Positions 63,062 through 64,000 of a DNA stretch of 64,000 nt are shown here, piece by piece. The notes under the pieces were generated by a model that worked only from the letters and a program-made list of their open reading frames with translations, did no database searches and was not told the DNA's origin. The position numbers and the translations under genes were made by a program. How positions within the stretch are numbered: position 1 is the first letter of the stretch; every line of letters begins with the position of its first letter. The stretch is from Paramagnetospirillum magneticum AMB-1 (GTDB lineage: Bacteria; Pseudomonadota; Alphaproteobacteria; Rhodospirillales; Magnetospirillaceae), in NCBI RefSeq assembly GCF_000009985.1, contig NC_007626.1:4817789-4881788 (forward strand), in the 5' to 3' direction.

Positions 63062-63778
63062 ATGGGCAAGCATGCCGAAAATGGAAACGCGGCCGCCGAG
63101 CGGCCGCGTTTTTTCGGCCGGCGCCAGGGCAAGGCCCTGCGCCGCAACGCCCTCGGCTTGATCGAGGATCTGCTGCCCCGCCTGACGGTGGCGGTCCCCG
63201 AGCCCGACGAGCGTGTCGAGCCCGCCCTGCTGTTCCCCGGCGCGGTGCGCTCGGTCTGGCTGGAGGTGGGGTTCGGCGGCGGCGAGCATCTGGCCCAACT
63301 GGCCGAGGATAATCCCGACATCGGCCTGATCGGCTGCGAGGTGTTCCGGAACGGCATCGCCAGCCTGCTCGGCCATGTCCAGGCCCGCCAGCTGGGCAAC
63401 AATGTCCGTGTCTTCCCCGAAGACGTCCGCCTGCTGCTGCCGGCCTTGCCCGACGGCTCCCTGGGCCGGGTCTTCGTGCTGTTTCCCGATCCCTGGCCCA
63501 AGACCCGCCACGCCGACCGGCGCTTCATCTCGCCCGAGACCCTGGACGTGCTGGCCCGGGTACTGGAAAGCGGCGGCGAATTGCGGGTGGCCAGCGACGA
63601 TCCCATCTATGTAGCCTGGGCCGCCCGTCACCTGGACGCCCATCCGGCCTTCGAGAAGATTCTGGCCACCGCCGACCGCTCTGCGGTCCCGGCCGACTGG
63701 CCCGCCACCCGCTACGAACAGAAATGCATCACCGGCCGGGCGCCGGTGTTCTTCCTGTACCGCCGCCGGGCGCGATAG
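63062..63778 (+). CDS. trmB: tRNA (guanine-N7-)-methyltransferase TrmB
   Basis: 238 residues from ATG 63062, six bases after the metK stop. It methylates G46 of tRNA to m7G using SAM from the upstream gene. Signatures: RPRFFGRRQGKALRRNAL, the SAM-binding LEVGFGGGEHL and the catalytic FPDPWPKTRHADRRFI. No ribosome site is clear, so re-initiation after metK is likely. The first conserved residues, RPRFFG, are encoded by a strong intrinsic-terminator hairpin (63085-63114). Confidence 0.95.
   Translation: MGKHAENGNAAAERPRFFGRRQGKALRRNALGLIEDLLPRLTVAVPEPDERVEPALLFPGAVRSVWLEVGFGGGEHLAQLAEDNPDIGLIGCEVFRNGIASLLGHVQARQLGNNVRVFPEDVRLLLPALPDGSLGRVFVLFPDPWPKTRHADRRFISPETLDVLARVLESGGELRVASDDPIYVAWAARHLDAHPAFEKILATADRSAVPADWPATRYEQKCITGRAPVFFLYRRRAR
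63085..63114 (+). terminator. Intrinsic terminator inside the 5' end of trmB
   Basis: AAACGCGGCCGC (63085-63096) and GCGGCCGCGTTT (63100-63111) form a perfect 12-bp stem with a CGA loop, followed by a run that makes six T in all (63109-63114). It meets the classical intrinsic terminator rules. It lies 30 bases after metK and within trmB codons 9-18. Confidence 0.75.
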
Positions 63779-63790
63779 CAGCCCAGCGCG

Positions 63791-63824
63791 ATACCACGTG
63801 TCATCTTACGGTCACATGTGGTAT
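63791..63824 (+). promoter_or_regulatory. Pho-box-like site and imperfect palindrome
   Basis: GTGTCAT-CTTA-CGGTCAC (63798-63815) matches the PhoB consensus CTGTCAT-N4-CTGTCAC at six of seven in each half. It lies within an 11-bp inverted repeat, ATACCACGTGT/ACATGTGGTAT (one mismatch). It stands 48 bases before a DUF47 gene start, a fitting target for phosphate control. Confidence 0.45.
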
Positions 63825-63862
63825 TGAGGCGGCGATTACCGTAACTGCCCAGGGGCTTCCCC

Positions 63863-64000
63863 ATGTTTTTCCGCATGTTCCGTGCCTTGATGCCCAAGGA
63901 AGAGGAATTCGTCGGGCTGTTCGCCAAGCACGCGGAGAAGATCCACTCGGCCGCCAAGGCGCTGGAAGCCATGATGGGCGACGGCGCCGACATCGATCTG
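63863..64000 (+). CDS. DUF47/PhoU-like phosphate transport accessory protein, partial
   Basis: The first 46 codons of a gene that runs off the window. FFRMFRALMPKEEEFVGLFAKHAEKIHSAAKALEAMM matches the start of DUF47 proteins, helical PhoU relatives usually encoded just before the low-affinity phosphate transporter Pit. It may regulate Pit. A Pho-box-like site lies upstream. The rest cannot be assessed. Confidence 0.75.
   Translation, partial: MFFRMFRALMPKEEEFVGLFAKHAEKIHSAAKALEAMMGDGADIDL

Overview
The window is GC-rich, tightly packed alphaproteobacterial chromosome. Gene content and order point to a Rhodospirillales bacterium, most likely Magnetospirillum: hemC-hemD-mitofilin-hemY, the tsaB-rimI-mucR-fur-acyltransferases-miaB-phoH-ybeY-corC-lnt-xre-metK-trmB run, CobN-type cobalt insertion and a class II ribonucleotide reductase. 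That genus assignment is inference from gene content. No rRNA, CRISPR array or magnetosome gene was seen.

Layout. 1-7491: porin tail, membrane polyferredoxin, pgi, a PAS-GGDEF protein, mutL and a hemerythrin. 7504-9092 (minus): greB and tsaD. 9181-19098: a long plus-strand run with tetrapyrrole genes (hemC, hemD, mitofilin, hemY), a c4-type cytochrome, cobalamin genes (cobP, cobW, cobN) and a possible 33-residue membrane peptide. 19176-25873: an accessory region with an IS3-family element, a lipoprotein, an unknown protein with a possible HUH motif, a PIN-like/ImmA-IrrE pair and a tyrosine integrase abutting a tRNA-Gln gene. 25923-30191 (minus): ispE, a TPR lipoprotein and ETF-ubiquinone oxidoreductase. 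30366-36435: uracil-DNA glycosylase, a histidine kinase, dnaK and dnaJ. 36503-37563: an AT-rich Abi-alpha-like gene bracketed by perfect 33-bp inverted repeats. 37688-43777: ftsE-ftsX-ydcF-plsC, then nrdJ behind a long structured leader, then an Hsp15-like gene. 43882-50791: aminotransferase and DUF2125 (minus), ChaC-like gene, galU, secreted nuclease, RlmJ-like protein and an FMN dehydrogenase. 50891-64000: ddpX (minus), then the conserved tsaB-to-trmB block and the start of a DUF47 gene.

How the genes connect. The cobalamin genes serve the same cofactor that NrdJ needs. The heme genes sit next to a diheme cytochrome. Many junctions are 1-8 bp start/stop overlaps (hemD-mic60-hemY-cytochrome c, cobP-cobW-cobN, ftsE-ftsX-ydcF-plsC, tsaB-rimI, miaB-phoH-ybeY, corC-lnt), which indicates translationally coupled operons. 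Intergenic spaces carry many palindromes, including a three-hairpin repeat seen three times.

Most interesting points: the Abi-alpha-like gene between inverted repeats; the ImmA/IrrE plus PIN-like pair in a tRNA-linked island; a frameshift that removes the last membrane helix of Lnt; a DnaA box and four GANTC sites upstream of nrdJ; a strong intrinsic terminator inside the 5' coding region of trmB; a Pho-box-like site ahead of the DUF47 gene; and a structured metK leader. All calls were made by reading the sequence. No database search was possible.
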